63,881 nucleotides of DNA from Psychrobacter phenylpyruvicus DSM 7000 = NBRC 102152 (lineage in GTDB: Bacteria > Pseudomonadota > Gammaproteobacteria > Pseudomonadales > Moraxellaceae). How positions within the stretch are numbered: the stretch's first letter is position 1; the number at the start of each line of letters is the position of its first letter. The position numbers and the translations under genes were made by a program. The notes beneath the pieces were generated by a model. That model made no database searches, was not told the origin of the DNA, and saw nothing but the letters and a program-made list of their open reading frames with translations. Shown piece by piece: positions 36,515-45,988 of this stretch. The stretch is from contig NZ_JMKP01000017.1 in NCBI RefSeq assembly GCF_000685805.1, positions 1 through 63,881 on the forward strand, read 5' to 3'.

Positions 36515-37243
36515 TTAGTCATCTGCCAATAAGGTAGTCTCATTAGAACGCCAGTTTTCTGCACCATAAAACAGCATTTGTGCCTGCCTAGTACATTGTC
36601 TAAGCATTTGCTCTTTTTTATGCTCAGTATCTTTGGCATCTCCTTCCTCATCATGCGCCTGGGAGTAGGTCAGATCTAACCAATCAATGATCCAAGTCAA
36701 AAATAAGTTCAAGCCCGCTTCAGCAAGTAGGCGTCTGTCTTCGGCATTAATATGTTGGAAAGCGGGTTGAATGCCCAAGTCTTCGCCCATAATTTTGGCA
36801 AACAGTTTGATTTGAGCATCGATGGCATTACGAACCGACTCAGAGCCACCAAAGCGCTCACTGACCAAAAACTGCCAGTAACGAGGATGCTCATCAATTG
36901 AGGCAAAGAACAGCTGAATACTCTTAGCGATTTGGCGATCATAACTGCGTTTACGCCCCATCTGTAAACCGCTACGCAATGTAGACAGTGCTTCACCTAA
37001 TTCCTCTTCTACCAGACAACGGCCTAGGGATTCCATATCATCGAAGTGGCGATAAAAAGCGGTTGGTACTACGCCTACCTCTCTGGTCACTTGACGTAAG
37101 CTGATAGACGCAAATGACTGGCCCATCATACAAAGATCTAGTACTGCGTTAAAGAAAGCTTGGCGGGTTTGGCGCTTTTTTTGTTCGCGGCTGTTTAAGG
37201 GGTTATTACTTGAGGGGCTATTACTGCTGTTAGTGCTGGTCAT
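36515..37243 (-). CDS. TetR-family regulator, FabR/DesT-like
   Basis: The 242-aa protein carries SISLRQVTREVGVVPTAFYR then HFDDMESLGRCLVEE, which closely resembles the DNA-binding domain of FabR/DesT, repressors of unsaturated fatty-acid synthesis or desaturation. The first ~20 residues are Ser/Asn-rich. I chose the ATG at 37243; the codon three positions up is TTG. No desaturase or fabAB gene is nearby, so the regulon must be elsewhere. A role in membrane-fluidity control is plausible but inferred from the DNA-binding domain alone. Confidence 0.85.
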   Translation of the reverse strand: MTSTNSSNSPSSNNPLNSREQKKRQTRQAFFNAVLDLCMMGQSFASISLRQVTREVGVVPTAFYRHFDDMESLGRCLVEEELGEALSTLRSGLQMGRKRSYDRQIAKSIQLFFASIDEHPRYWQFLVSERFGGSESVRNAIDAQIKLFAKIMGEDLGIQPAFQHINAEDRRLLAEAGLNLFLTWIIDWLDLTYSQAHDEEGDAKDTEHKKEQMLRQCTRQAQMLFYGAENWRSNETTLLADD

Positions 37244-37372
37244 GATAAACAATCTCAGTCGAAAATAAACATTAATGTGGCTTGCAAAGCGTTGCAGCCC
37301 ACATAGCTTGCTAATGAATGGGTGCTTATTATGGTACTAGTTGGAAGCATACCTGTTAGCATAACTTTAAGC

Positions 37373-38845
37373 TTACCACACTTTATCACCAATGCCATTT
37401 AAATCCTGAGCCAGTCGATAGGCCTCATGGTCATTCATACCAGTGAGGTAATCTAAGATATTTAACGCGTTTTCATAGACGTCCATACCCAGCTCTCGAT
37501 TTAAAGTATGCAGGTGTTGATATAATAATTGAATCAGATGCTTTTGTTCAAAGTGAGGTGGCTGCTTAGTAATGGGCAGTAACGCTAACGGCATAAAAGC
37601 TTCCAATAAAGTCTGCAGACAACGATTGGCCATCAGCTCCATGCGTATCTTACTAGGATGCGCAAAGATTTGGCTCGACGCTAAGTTTTTGGCCCTATTG
37701 ATCCCTTCGCTCACGCTGAGCTCACAGTGATCAAATAAGCTGCCATGCATTTCACCTGCCAGCATGGTATCAGCATGGGTAACGAAAGCTTCTGTGACTT
37801 TATCTACCAAGCGCATCATGGCCCGGCCTCGTAACGCGGCTAGTTTTTGGACAATGGGTGCATTGTTAGTTACTTCTGGGGGCACTCCTCGTGAGCCAAT
37901 TAGCCCCATCATTAAAGGCTCTACCTCTTCATAGCTAATCATATTGAGGTGAATGCCATCTTCTAAGTCGATGAGGGCATAACAGATATCATCGGCAGCC
38001 TCTAACAAATAAGCTAGAGGATGACGGGCATACCCGTCGTGATCGAGGGCATAAGGTAAGTGCAGTTGGCCTGCTAATTTATCGAGTAAATTGGCGTCAT
38101 TATTAAAGCAGCCGTATTTTTTGATATCTAAGGCTCGAATCGGAGTAGGCGAGCTAGATTCAGTATAGGCATCTGTCTCAATAACATTACTGTGTTCGGC
38201 CAACCATGGGTACTTCATAAAAGCCCCTAGGGTGGCACAGGTTAGGCGCATGCCGCCTCGGTCAGGGTGATGCTCATTGCGGGTCAGTAGCCTAAAGCCT
38301 TGCGCATTGCCTTCATAACCTTGTAAGTCTAAGCGCTGGGCAGGGGTCATGTAGCTTAAAAACGGCTGTTGACTCGGTTGATTGAACCAGTCTCTAATGG
38401 CATATTCACCAGCGTGACCAAAAGGAGGGTTGCCAATATCATGCGCTAGACAAGCGGCTTGTACTATTACCCCAACATCGCCCACACTGATGCCACGAGG
38501 TAAGCCTTCGGGTAGCTTATATTGCAGCTTTTCTGCGGCCATCATTCCTAGTGATCGACCAATACAGGACACTTCTAAAGAGTGGGTGAGCCGAGTGTGG
38601 ATGCCCATCTGATTGGTAAGCGGGTGGACTTGAGTCTTTTGGTTGAGCTGTCGAAAAGATTGGGAGAAAATCAATCGGTCATAGTCTTTGTGAAAAGGGG
38701 TACGTGACTTCTCTTTTGAGATGTCTTTTTTTATACTGCCCAGACGGCGGTCAGTGAATAGATAGGACCAACGTTGGTGCGCAGATAGGCTCTTTAGGCT
38801 AGAGCTATTTAAATGAGCGTTTAAATTAAGGCTAGGCTGAGTCAT
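37373..38845 (-). CDS. dgt: Deoxyguanosinetriphosphate triphosphohydrolase (dGTPase)
   Basis: This HD-domain enzyme cleaves dGTP (or other dNTPs) to deoxynucleoside and triphosphate. The 490-aa protein has the N-terminal SRTPFHKDYDRLIFSQSFRQL, the first HD-ligand motif HTRLTHSLEV, the catalytic HD in AHDIGNPPFGHAGE, and DDICYALIDLEDG with the last metal Asp. It matches the long (~500 aa) dGTPase class. Besides nucleotide-pool control, dNTPases of this family can limit phage replication. It is probably monocistronic. Confidence 0.93.
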   Translation of the reverse strand: MTQPSLNLNAHLNSSSLKSLSAHQRWSYLFTDRRLGSIKKDISKEKSRTPFHKDYDRLIFSQSFRQLNQKTQVHPLTNQMGIHTRLTHSLEVSCIGRSLGMMAAEKLQYKLPEGLPRGISVGDVGVIVQAACLAHDIGNPPFGHAGEYAIRDWFNQPSQQPFLSYMTPAQRLDLQGYEGNAQGFRLLTRNEHHPDRGGMRLTCATLGAFMKYPWLAEHSNVIETDAYTESSSPTPIRALDIKKYGCFNNDANLLDKLAGQLHLPYALDHDGYARHPLAYLLEAADDICYALIDLEDGIHLNMISYEEVEPLMMGLIGSRGVPPEVTNNAPIVQKLAALRGRAMMRLVDKVTEAFVTHADTMLAGEMHGSLFDHCELSVSEGINRAKNLASSQIFAHPSKIRMELMANRCLQTLLEAFMPLALLPITKQPPHFEQKHLIQLLYQHLHTLNRELGMDVYENALNILDYLTGMNDHEAYRLAQDLNGIGDKVW

Positions 38846-38894
38846 AAATCACCAAATCAACAAAGTAGGGATAAGTTACGATTAGCATAACAGA

Positions 38895-38924
38895 AAAAGC
38901 CGATAAGTTAACTTATCGGCTTTT
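38895..38924 (-). terminator. Terminator of ychF (30-bp perfect palindrome)
   Basis: A perfect 30-bp palindrome with AAAAGCCGATAAGTT as its left half lies 52 bp past the ychF stop and runs into TTTTT on the minus strand. It is also ~50 bp upstream of the dgt start and insulates dgt. Confidence 0.85.
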
Positions 38925-38975
38925 CAGTATTGATAATAAGATAGTCTCAGGCGGTTTGAGCCTGTTAATTTAAAC

Positions 38976-40067
38976 TTATACGTTAAATCTAAAGTGCATC
39001 ACATCGCCATCTTGAACAATATAAGTCTTACCTTCTAGACGAGATTTACCAGCAGCAGCAGCGCCTTTTTCACCACCATATTCGATGAAGTCTTCATAGG
39101 CGATAACTTCAGCACGAATAAAGCCACGTTCGAAGTCTGTGTGAATGACACCGGCTGCTTCGGGAGCTGTAGCGCCTACTTTTACGGTCCATGCACGCAC
39201 TTCTTTTACCCCTGCGGTGAAGTAGGTCTGCATGTCCAATAGCTTATATCCCAAGCGAATTACTTGGTCTAGACCGGCTTCTTCCATGCCCATGCCTTCT
39301 AAGAAGTCGGCTTTATCGGCCTCATCTAATTGAGAGATTTCTGCCTCAATTTGGTTACACAGGGGCAGTACGATGGCGTCTTCTTTGGCCGCATATTCAC
39401 GCACAGCATCTAGGTAAGGGTTGTTTTCAAAGCCATCTTCGCTGACGTTGGCAATATACATGGTCGGCTTTAAGGTAATTAGACCATAGCTTTTGATCAG
39501 TTTCTTTTCATCATTGTCTAAATTAGCCCCGCGTGCTGCTTTACCTTCTGCTAATAGCGGTTCAATTTTTTTGAACACCTCCAAGGTAGCTTGAGCGTCC
39601 TTGTCATTGCCCTTAGCTTTTTTGGTTAGGTTAGTGATCGCACGTTCAACTGCTTCAAGATCTGCCAGCGCCAACTCAGTATTGATGGTTTCGATATCAT
39701 CAATAGGGCTGACACGACCATCTACGTGGATCACGTTGTCATCGTCAAAGCAGCGAACCACGTGAGCAATGGCGTCAGTCTCACGAATGTTTGCTAAGAA
39801 TTGGTTACCCATGCCTTCACCTTGTGAAGCACCGGCTACTAGACCTGCAATGTCCACGAACTCCATCGTAGTCGGTAATACCCGCTCAGGTTTTACGATT
39901 TCAGCTAGCTTGTTTAAGCGAGGATCAGGTACAGGTACGATACCTACGTTAGGATCCTTGGTACAAAAAGGGAAGTTTTCGGCTGCAATACCGGCTTTGG
40001 TTAAAGCGTTGAATAAAGTTGATTTTCCAACGTTTGGTAAGCCCACGATGCCACAGTTAAAGCCCAT
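38976..40067 (-). CDS. ychF: Redox-regulated ATPase YchF
   Basis: YchF (OLA1 family) is a ribosome-associated Obg-like NTPase with ATP preference. The 363-aa protein has the P-loop GLPNVGKST (9-17), FVDIAGLV (G3), and a C-terminal TGS domain ending [16 protein letters not shown]. Length is standard. The ATG follows GAGAGA. It is monocistronic with its own terminator; pth, the usual neighbour in many proteobacteria, is absent from the window. Confidence 0.97.
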   Translation of the reverse strand: MGFNCGIVGLPNVGKSTLFNALTKAGIAAENFPFCTKDPNVGIVPVPDPRLNKLAEIVKPERVLPTTMEFVDIAGLVAGASQGEGMGNQFLANIRETDAIAHVVRCFDDDNVIHVDGRVSPIDDIETINTELALADLEAVERAITNLTKKAKGNDKDAQATLEVFKKIEPLLAEGKAARGANLDNDEKKLIKSYGLITLKPTMYIANVSEDGFENNPYLDAVREYAAKEDAIVLPLCNQIEAEISQLDEADKADFLEGMGMEEAGLDQVIRLGYKLLDMQTYFTAGVKEVRAWTVKVGATAPEAAGVIHTDFERGFIRAEVIAYEDFIEYGGEKGAAAAGKSRLEGKTYIVQDGDVMHFRFNV

Positions 40068-40202
40068 GTTCTGTCTCTCTTAATCTGATTTGAAAATAAA
40101 ATAAATGGAATACTTAATACGGATACTAAGGGTGATATAAATTTTAAAAAAAATAGCTGTTGAATAGGATAATTACTGTTGATACTGGTTGAATAAATTC
40201 AG

Positions 40203-40226
40203 TCTGAGTATCAATCTGAGTGTCAA
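40203..40226. repeat. 12-bp tandem duplication
   Basis: TCTGAGTATCAA is followed directly by TCTGAGTGTCAA in the spacer upstream of ychF. It is one of many small tandem duplications in spacers of this window. Confidence 0.75.
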
Positions 40227-40298
40227 ACAATTGCTTAATAGAAGGCGGCTAAATAAATTAGCAGGTATTGTAGCAAAAATTGTCTGAAAGGGGGTGAG

Positions 40299-41222
40299 CT
40301 ATTGCTTATTACTGCTGTGATCTTCGATTAGGCCTACCATGACCCCCATATTTTTATTGTCCTGATGGTCAATGTCTGGGGCGTATAATGCCGAGGCTAT
40401 ACCGCCGTCTAAAAATAGGGCATTGGCACAGTTTAAATCTTCTTTAAATAAGCTGGCAAATTGATAAAAGGTGACCGGCTCATTACTAGTGACAAACTTT
40501 ATGTTGCCATCTTCACAGACGCCCACCCCATTACGAATTTTTTGTGAGGTGCTAGCAGGATTAAACTTGTGATGTAGCTTACCCTCGATAACCAACATTG
40601 GCCCTGACTGAGTAGCGTACCAAGGTTTGGCCACACCGCTTTGCAGCATTTCATTGAATTTATGGCTTTCGGTGATGCTCACTCGATTGTTTTTGTCCCA
40701 CCACAGTACCCCGTTGGGCATCATATGAAAGTTACCCGCTCCCTCGTTTAGATTCAGCGATAAAATCTGCCGGCCTTGAAGTACGGTAAAACCGATGGGG
40801 GCGAATTCAGCGTTGTACATGCCTGCGTTCGCAGCGAACTTTAACTCGCTATTTTTTGGCAGGTCGGCGAGCAGGTTATTGAATTTATATAAGGGCTGGA
40901 TAGATTGATCTTGATCCACTATACGGATACTACTGTCATCTTGCGCTGCATGCCATTGACCTGACTTCCAAAATAAATGCAAAGACAAAGGGGAGTTGGC
41001 TTCAAGTAGCTCATTTTGTGAAACCTGACACACAGCATGAGCAAAAGGGGCGGCCTTGGATTCACAAAACTGTTGCTGTTCAGCGGTCGCCTCTTTTACT
41101 GACTCTATTAGAGCATCAAGCTCTGCGTTTTTACAGCCTGACAGTAATACAGAGGCCCCTAAGCTGATGATAATGATAGACCAGTAGTTTTTTGGCTTAA
41201 AGCTAGAGAGAGAATTCATCAT
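40299..41222 (-). CDS. Phosphodiester glycosidase-family lipoprotein (NAGPA/DUF2233)
   Basis: The 307-aa protein has a membrane-targeting N-terminus ending in the lipobox LLSGC (Cys30). The domain FAANAGMYNAEFAPIGFTVL, then SGPMLVIEGK and ALFLDGGIASALY, matches the NAGPA/DUF2233 phosphodiester glycosidase family, which cleaves sugar-1-phosphodiesters. It probably acts in the periplasm on an envelope polymer or glycolipid. The ATG has AAGG upstream. It lies 18 bp after the glutamate-synthase-like gene on the same strand, so they are probably co-transcribed. Confidence 0.88.
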   Translation of the reverse strand: MMNSLSSFKPKNYWSIIIISLGASVLLSGCKNAELDALIESVKEATAEQQQFCESKAAPFAHAVCQVSQNELLEANSPLSLHLFWKSGQWHAAQDDSSIRIVDQDQSIQPLYKFNNLLADLPKNSELKFAANAGMYNAEFAPIGFTVLQGRQILSLNLNEGAGNFHMMPNGVLWWDKNNRVSITESHKFNEMLQSGVAKPWYATQSGPMLVIEGKLHHKFNPASTSQKIRNGVGVCEDGNIKFVTSNEPVTFYQFASLFKEDLNCANALFLDGGIASALYAPDIDHQDNKNMGVMVGLIEDHSSNKQ

Positions 41223-41240
41223 ATAGGGGCCTTAACCATA

Positions 41241-42986
41241 TTATATATCTGTTGGGAATTCTAAATGAACGGGCGTAGACTTAGTCACTTTTTTGGTGTC
41301 ACGAGAGTCCTCGTTATAGGCTACATAAGCTTCGTTATCGGCTTTGAAGCTGTCAGGATCTGCCATAACCCACATTTGGTTATAGATGTCTGAACGGGCA
41401 TCCATCGTCAACAACGCGCCTTCATCTATAAAGTAAAAACATCTTGATAGCAGTTTGATTGAGCCATCACTCATACGTCTTGCCACGTGATAAGGGTGCA
41501 AGTCGTAAGGATGAGACAGACCCACTGCGCCTACGAAGTTTGCCAAAGATTTTAGCGTATTTTTATGGAAGCTTGCCACACGTTCTGATTTACTTGGAAC
41601 ATCGAGCGCTTTTTCACGATAAGGGTCTTGCGTCGCCACCCCAGTAGGACAGGTGTTGGTATGACAAGAGCGAGATTGAATACAGCCCACAGCAAACATG
41701 AAGCCACGCGCTGAGTTACACCAGTCAGCGCCAAGAGCCAACATTTTGGCGATATCGAAAGCTGAGACAATTTTGCCACTGACACCGATTTTTATTTTAT
41801 CACGAATGCCTGCGCCGACTAGAGTGTTATGCACAAATAAGAAGCCATCGATTAGTGGCATCCCAAAGCTGTCCATAAATTCTACAGGCGCAGCACCGGT
41901 ACCACCTTCAGCGCCATCGACGACGATGAAGTCTGGATAGTTGTCTTCTTCAATCATAGCCTTTACGATGGCCATAAATTGCCAAGGCTGACCGATACAC
42001 AGCTTAATGCCCACCGGCTTGCCACCTGATAATTCACGAAGCTGTTGCCAGAAGTGTACCAACTCACGTGGGGTATTAAATGCCGAGTGAGTAGAGGGTG
42101 AGATGCAGTCTTCAGCCATAGGAATACGGCGTGTTAAAGCAATTTCTTTGGTAATTTTTTCAGCAGGCAACACCCCACCTTTACCAGGCTTCGCCCCTTG
42201 AGACAGCTTAATCTCGATCATTTTTACCTGGTCGTCATTGGCGTTCTGGGCAAACAGCTCAGGGTCAAAGTTACCATGCTCGTCACGACAGCCGAAGTAA
42301 CCCGTACCTAACTGCCAAATTAGATCGCCGCCATATTTACGGTGGTAGGGACTAATTGCCCCTTCGCCAGTATCATGAGCGAAGCCGCCCATTTTGGCGC
42401 CTTGGTTAAGGGCCATAATCGCTCGACCCGACAAGCTACCAAAGCTCATGGCTGAGATGTTAAACACAGACATAGAATAGGGCTGCTGACAGCGCTCATT
42501 ACCCACAATAATGCGAAAATCTTCCACATCTAACGGGTGGCTGGTTTGTGATTGCAAAAACCACTCTTTATCTTGGGCGTATAAGTCATCAAGGGTACCA
42601 AAAGCGTTGGTATCACTGACGTTTTTTGCGCGCTGATAAACCAAAGCACGTTGCTGGCGTGAGAAAGGTACCTCTTCTTTATCATTTTCAATAAAGTACT
42701 GGCGAATCTCTGGACGATAACTTTCTAAAAAATAACGAATATGACCAGCAATAGGATAGTTATAAAGCACAGAGTGCTTTGATTGCAATAAGTCATAAAT
42801 ACCTACCGCTACCAGGGCGCCTGCAATTAAGGCCAACCACCAGGTTTGCAGTAAGATGGCAATCAAGGTCAGGATTACCATAGCAAAAAATAGACCATAA
42901 CGTTTTACCACACCTACTTGGTATTGGCGTTCATTACGATCAGTACTTTCTGCTTTAGCAGGAATAGCAGTTCGTGATTTTGACAT
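41241..42986 (-). CDS. FMN-binding glutamate synthase-family protein, membrane-anchored
   Basis: The 581-aa protein starts with ~25 polar residues and two hydrophobic helices (~30-65), then carries the glutamate-synthase central/FMN domain: MSFGSLSGRAIMALNQGAK, GAKPGKGGVLPAEKI, DGAEGGTGAAPVEFMDS and the Fe-S cysteine cluster CIQSRSCHTNTCPTG. There is no glutaminase domain or GltD-type partner, so it is not a complete glutamate synthase. An amide- or ammonia-independent redox function is more likely but unproven. The ATG follows AAGGA. It leads a probable two-gene operon with the glycosidase lipoprotein. Confidence 0.9.
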   Translation of the reverse strand: MSKSRTAIPAKAESTDRNERQYQVGVVKRYGLFFAMVILTLIAILLQTWWLALIAGALVAVGIYDLLQSKHSVLYNYPIAGHIRYFLESYRPEIRQYFIENDKEEVPFSRQQRALVYQRAKNVSDTNAFGTLDDLYAQDKEWFLQSQTSHPLDVEDFRIIVGNERCQQPYSMSVFNISAMSFGSLSGRAIMALNQGAKMGGFAHDTGEGAISPYHRKYGGDLIWQLGTGYFGCRDEHGNFDPELFAQNANDDQVKMIEIKLSQGAKPGKGGVLPAEKITKEIALTRRIPMAEDCISPSTHSAFNTPRELVHFWQQLRELSGGKPVGIKLCIGQPWQFMAIVKAMIEEDNYPDFIVVDGAEGGTGAAPVEFMDSFGMPLIDGFLFVHNTLVGAGIRDKIKIGVSGKIVSAFDIAKMLALGADWCNSARGFMFAVGCIQSRSCHTNTCPTGVATQDPYREKALDVPSKSERVASFHKNTLKSLANFVGAVGLSHPYDLHPYHVARRMSDGSIKLLSRCFYFIDEGALLTMDARSDIYNQMWVMADPDSFKADNEAYVAYNEDSRDTKKVTKSTPVHLEFPTDI

Positions 42987-43091
42987 GAAAAATCCTTTGT
43001 CGCTTTTGTTAAGGGCAACTATTTATTAAATACAACCAATTGTTAAATACAATCCGTAAACTATTATTTGATAATGAGCGTTTTTTAACCT

Positions 43092-43135
43092 TGTATTAGC
43101 TTGTAAAACCGAATGTATTAGCTTGTAAAACTGAA
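43092..43135. repeat. 22-bp tandem duplication
   Basis: Two adjacent 22-bp copies begin TGTATTAGCTTGTAAAAC and differ at one base near their end. Confidence 0.85.
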
Positions 43136-43357
43136 AAGGTAAATATAGCAATTGGCGCAAACAGACGTTATCTGCGTGCATAAGTTTTATTTGATTATTA
43201 TAAAAAGGACGTGAATTGCTCAGTTATTTACTGTGGTTTATAAGTTATAAACAAGCCTTCAGCTGGAGCTATAGCCAACCCAAAAGTCATCTTAAAAGAA
43301 TCCAGAAAGTGCGTATGTTTTTTGGACAAAACATTGTGTTGTCTACAAAAATAAAAA

Positions 43358-43383
43358 CGGTTGCCAAGGGGTATTGGTAACCG
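43358..43383 (-). terminator. Orphan minus-strand terminator
   Basis: A 10-bp stem (CGGTTGCCAA with TTGGTAACCG, one G-U) with a 6-nt loop is followed on the minus strand by TTTTTATTTTT. No minus-strand gene precedes it: the next gene, ndk, is on the plus strand. It therefore suggests a short minus-strand transcript starting in ~43400-43800. Confidence 0.65.
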
Positions 43384-43589
43384 CTAACAGCTTAGGATTA
43401 AAGATGAATATAAATTAGTTAAAAAATGCCGAATATTTATCTCTATTATAGCTAATGTTTAACTTTTAACCTAATATTTGGCTCTGATTATTGGCAAGTT
43501 ATAACAGATATATAACACTTAGTTAGCGACAACACAGACTGCAGATTTTATTTTAGCTGTGGTTATCGGCACTGCATCTTTAACTATCT

Positions 43590-43651
43590 ATTAGTGATGT
43601 AGCGCCTTTATTAGTGAGATAATGCTCTTCATTAGTGAAATAGTGCCCTTA
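43590..43651. repeat. Triple imperfect 20-21-bp tandem repeat
   Basis: Three successive units start ATTAGTGATGTAGCGCC, ATTAGTGAGATAATGCTC and ATTAGTGAAATAGTGCCC. They lie ~195 bp upstream of ndk. Regular spacing resembles iterated protein-binding sites, but slippage duplication is equally possible. Confidence 0.75.
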
Positions 43652-43845
43652 AATAGCAGTAATACTTAAGAGTTGGTATCAGAATGTTGCTATTTTGCGA
43701 TAGATTTCGTTTTTTTCTGTTATTTAATCAATGAGTAGTTATAATAAGCGCAGTTTGAAGACAGCCTCTGTCTATAGAAGGTTGGTTTTCATACCCTATA
43801 AAAATATATTTTTTTCTTAACTTAATAAACTTTGAGGAGCTTAAC

Positions 43846-44277
43846 ATGGCTATCGAACGTACTTTATCTATCATCAAGCCTGACGCAGTTGGCGGCAACC
43901 ACATTGGCGCTATCTACAGCCGTTTTGAAGAAGCGGGTCTGAAAATTGTTGGTGCTAAAATGCTTCATCTTGATGATGAAAAAGCAGGTGGATTCTACGC
44001 TGAGCATAAAGAGCGTCCTTTCTACAATGACCTAGTTTCATTCATGACTTCAGGCCCTGTGGTTGTGTCTGTACTAGAAGGCGAAAATGCTATCGCTAAG
44101 CATCGTGAAATTATGGGTGCTACTAACCCAGCTGAAGCTGCAGAAGGTACTATTCGTAAAGACTTCGCTTCAAGCATCGATGAAAACGCCGTACATGGTT
44201 CTGACTCAGCTGAATCAGCAAAACGTGAAATCGCTTATTTCTTTAACGAAGACGAAGTACTAGACCGCACTCGTTAA
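43846..44277 (+). CDS. ndk: Nucleoside diphosphate kinase
   Basis: Ndk equilibrates nucleoside di- and triphosphates through a phospho-histidine. The 143-aa protein starts [12 protein letters not shown] and has the active-site His in ENAVHGSDS. The ATG follows GAGGAGC, a near-ideal ribosome-binding site for a highly expressed gene. It is followed by its own terminator, so rlmN 350 bp later is a separate unit. Confidence 0.99.
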   Translation: MAIERTLSIIKPDAVGGNHIGAIYSRFEEAGLKIVGAKMLHLDDEKAGGFYAEHKERPFYNDLVSFMTSGPVVVSVLEGENAIAKHREIMGATNPAEAAEGTIRKDFASSIDENAVHGSDSAESAKREIAYFFNEDEVLDRTR

Positions 44278-44624
44278 TTTAAGCTTTTAGAGTTTAAGCT
44301 TTAGCCGGTTTTTAGATAGAAAACCAGGGTTATAAAAGAAACGGCTAGGCCTGCGGCTTGGCCGTTTTTCATTGTTAATTCACAGCCAAGACTTTTGTGG
44401 CTTGGTAATATGCAGATTCTGACAAAACTGATTAGAGTTGAAAATTTCAGTTATAATAGCCACATACTATTAGGCAGTCTTTTTATATATAACTATTTTA
44501 TATTTATACAGCAAACTGCTTAGCTTTATATGCCTTTAGCTTGAAAAATTAAAAAAGCTATCTTTACGCTCCACTGTGATCGTATCTATCCAACCCACAT
44601 ATCCTATTAGGTTAGTTAGTCCTC
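44278..44624. other. 347-bp spacer between ndk and rlmN
   Basis: Besides the ndk terminator it contains a consensus -10 box TATAAT at 44452-44457, a plausible rlmN promoter, without a well-placed -35. No gene is visible. Confidence 0.45.
44341..44369 (+). terminator. Terminator of ndk
   Basis: A GC-rich 11-bp stem (ACGGCTAGGCC with GGCTTGGCCGT, two wobbles) and a 2-3-nt loop run into TTTTT, ~65 bp after the ndk stop. Confidence 0.85.
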
Positions 44625-45836
44625 ATGACCAAAATTCCAATGCAGCCCGCTGATAGCGCGCCAGTCACATATAACCCTAACCAAGATACTCATACTAAGA
44701 CCAATATTCTTGGCATGAGTCAGCAGCAGTTAGGCGAGTACTTCAAGCAGATAGGGGAGAAGCCGTTTCGGGCCACTCAGGTTATGAAATGGATCTATCA
44801 GCACGGGGTAACCGACTTTGAACAAATGACCAACTTATCTAAAGCTCTACGCGAGAAACTAAGTGCGCAGGCTTGTGTTGAAGCGCCAGAAGTGGTGCAC
44901 AAAGAATTTAGTGAAGATGGGACTCGTAAATGGGTATTTAAGGTTGCCGGAGGCTCTTTGGTAGAAACGGTGTTGATCCCTGCTGACGACAGTAAGGTCA
45001 ATGGCCGCAAAACTTTGTGTATCTCCTCTCAAGTGGGCTGTGCTTTGGACTGTAGCTTCTGTAGTACCGGTAAGCAAGGCTTTGAGCGTGATCTGACCCC
45101 CGCTGAAATTATCGGTCAGTTATGGGTAGCCAATGCTTCTTATATGGAGGGCGTGGACAGCTCGGAGTGGCAAAATAATGTCACAAACGTAGTGATGATG
45201 GGCATGGGTGAGCCTTTACTGAACTATAAGCCGGTAGTATCTGCGATGAGTCTGATGCTGTCTGATCATGCTTATGGGCTGTCCAAACGTCGAGTGACTT
45301 TATCTACTTCTGGCGTGGTGCCAAGAATGTATGATTTGTATAAAGACATAGACGTGGCCTTAGCCATTTCATTACATGCGCCAAATGATGAGCTGCGTAA
45401 TGAGTTGGTGCCAATTAATAAAAAATATCCGTTAAGTGAGCTGATTGCTGCGGCCAAAGCTTATGTTCATGACAATAACCCTCGTCATAAAAAGCACGTT
45501 ACCATTGAATATGTCATGCTGGCAGGGGTTAATGACAGTGATGAGCATGCGCATCAGTTGGTACAGCTGCTTGAAGGGTTGCCTAGCAAGATCAACTTAA
45601 TTCCGTTTAACCCGTTCCCACATGCGCCTTATGATCGCTCAAGCAATAACCGCATTCATGCCTTTAGTAATATTTTGAATAATGCCGGCTTTGTTTGCAC
45701 CATTCGTCAAACCCGTGGCGATGATATTGATGCGGCTTGTGGTCAATTAGTGGGACAAGTAGCAGACAGAACCCGTCGCTCTGCTAAGTGGCAACAAAGT
45801 ATTAAGTCTCGTCAAGCTGAGCAAGAAGCAAACTAG
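44625..45836 (+). CDS. rlmN: 23S rRNA/tRNA adenine-C2 methyltransferase RlmN
   Basis: RlmN is a radical-SAM enzyme that methylates A2503 of 23S rRNA and A37 of some tRNAs. The 403-aa protein has the cluster-binding CALDCSFC (C139, C143, C146), GMGEPLLNY, the SAM-site LSTSGVVP and the methyl-carrying Cys region near the C-terminus ([18 protein letters not shown]). A ~25-residue polar N-terminal extension precedes the helical RNA-binding part. It leads the conserved rlmN-pilW-rodZ-ispG-hisS-yfgM-bamB order. Confidence 0.98.
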   Translation: MTKIPMQPADSAPVTYNPNQDTHTKTNILGMSQQQLGEYFKQIGEKPFRATQVMKWIYQHGVTDFEQMTNLSKALREKLSAQACVEAPEVVHKEFSEDGTRKWVFKVAGGSLVETVLIPADDSKVNGRKTLCISSQVGCALDCSFCSTGKQGFERDLTPAEIIGQLWVANASYMEGVDSSEWQNNVTNVVMMGMGEPLLNYKPVVSAMSLMLSDHAYGLSKRRVTLSTSGVVPRMYDLYKDIDVALAISLHAPNDELRNELVPINKKYPLSELIAAAKAYVHDNNPRHKKHVTIEYVMLAGVNDSDEHAHQLVQLLEGLPSKINLIPFNPFPHAPYDRSSNNRIHAFSNILNNAGFVCTIRQTRGDDIDAACGQLVGQVADRTRRSAKWQQSIKSRQAEQEAN

Positions 45837-45853
45837 AGCTTCTATTATTGTTT

Positions 45854-45873
45854 GCAGTAGCAGTAGCAGTAGC
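45854..45873. repeat. Hexanucleotide repeat (GCAGTA)3
   Basis: Three perfect GCAGTA units plus GC lie 17 bp past the rlmN stop, upstream of pilW. It could vary in copy number by slippage. Confidence 0.8.
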
Positions 45874-45988
45874 GGGTGTCTTAGCACAAAAAATTTAGAG
45901 GTTTTAGGTGCACAATCTGGGCTAGGTCGTTACAATACCATGAAGGTGGTGTTATATTTAGCAAAACAAAATCTATTTAGGGATAAAA

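Larger units (their letters stand above)
42987..43845. other. 859-bp spacer upstream of ndk
   Basis: This is the largest non-coding gap in the window. It holds a 22-bp tandem duplication (43092-43135), an orphan minus-strand terminator (43358-43383) and a triple 20-21-bp repeat (43590-43651). No frame longer than 60 codons is open. The ndk and glutamate-synthase-like promoters must lie here, and a small RNA is possible. Confidence 0.5.

Noticed and set aside
40299..42986. A complete glutamate synthase operon
   Set aside because: There is no glutaminase domain and no GltD-type small subunit; the neighbour is an unrelated glycosidase lipoprotein.
42987..43845. Possible CRISPR-like array in the ndk upstream gap
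   Set aside because: Repeat units are adjacent, only three, with no spacers, and no cas genes are present in the window.
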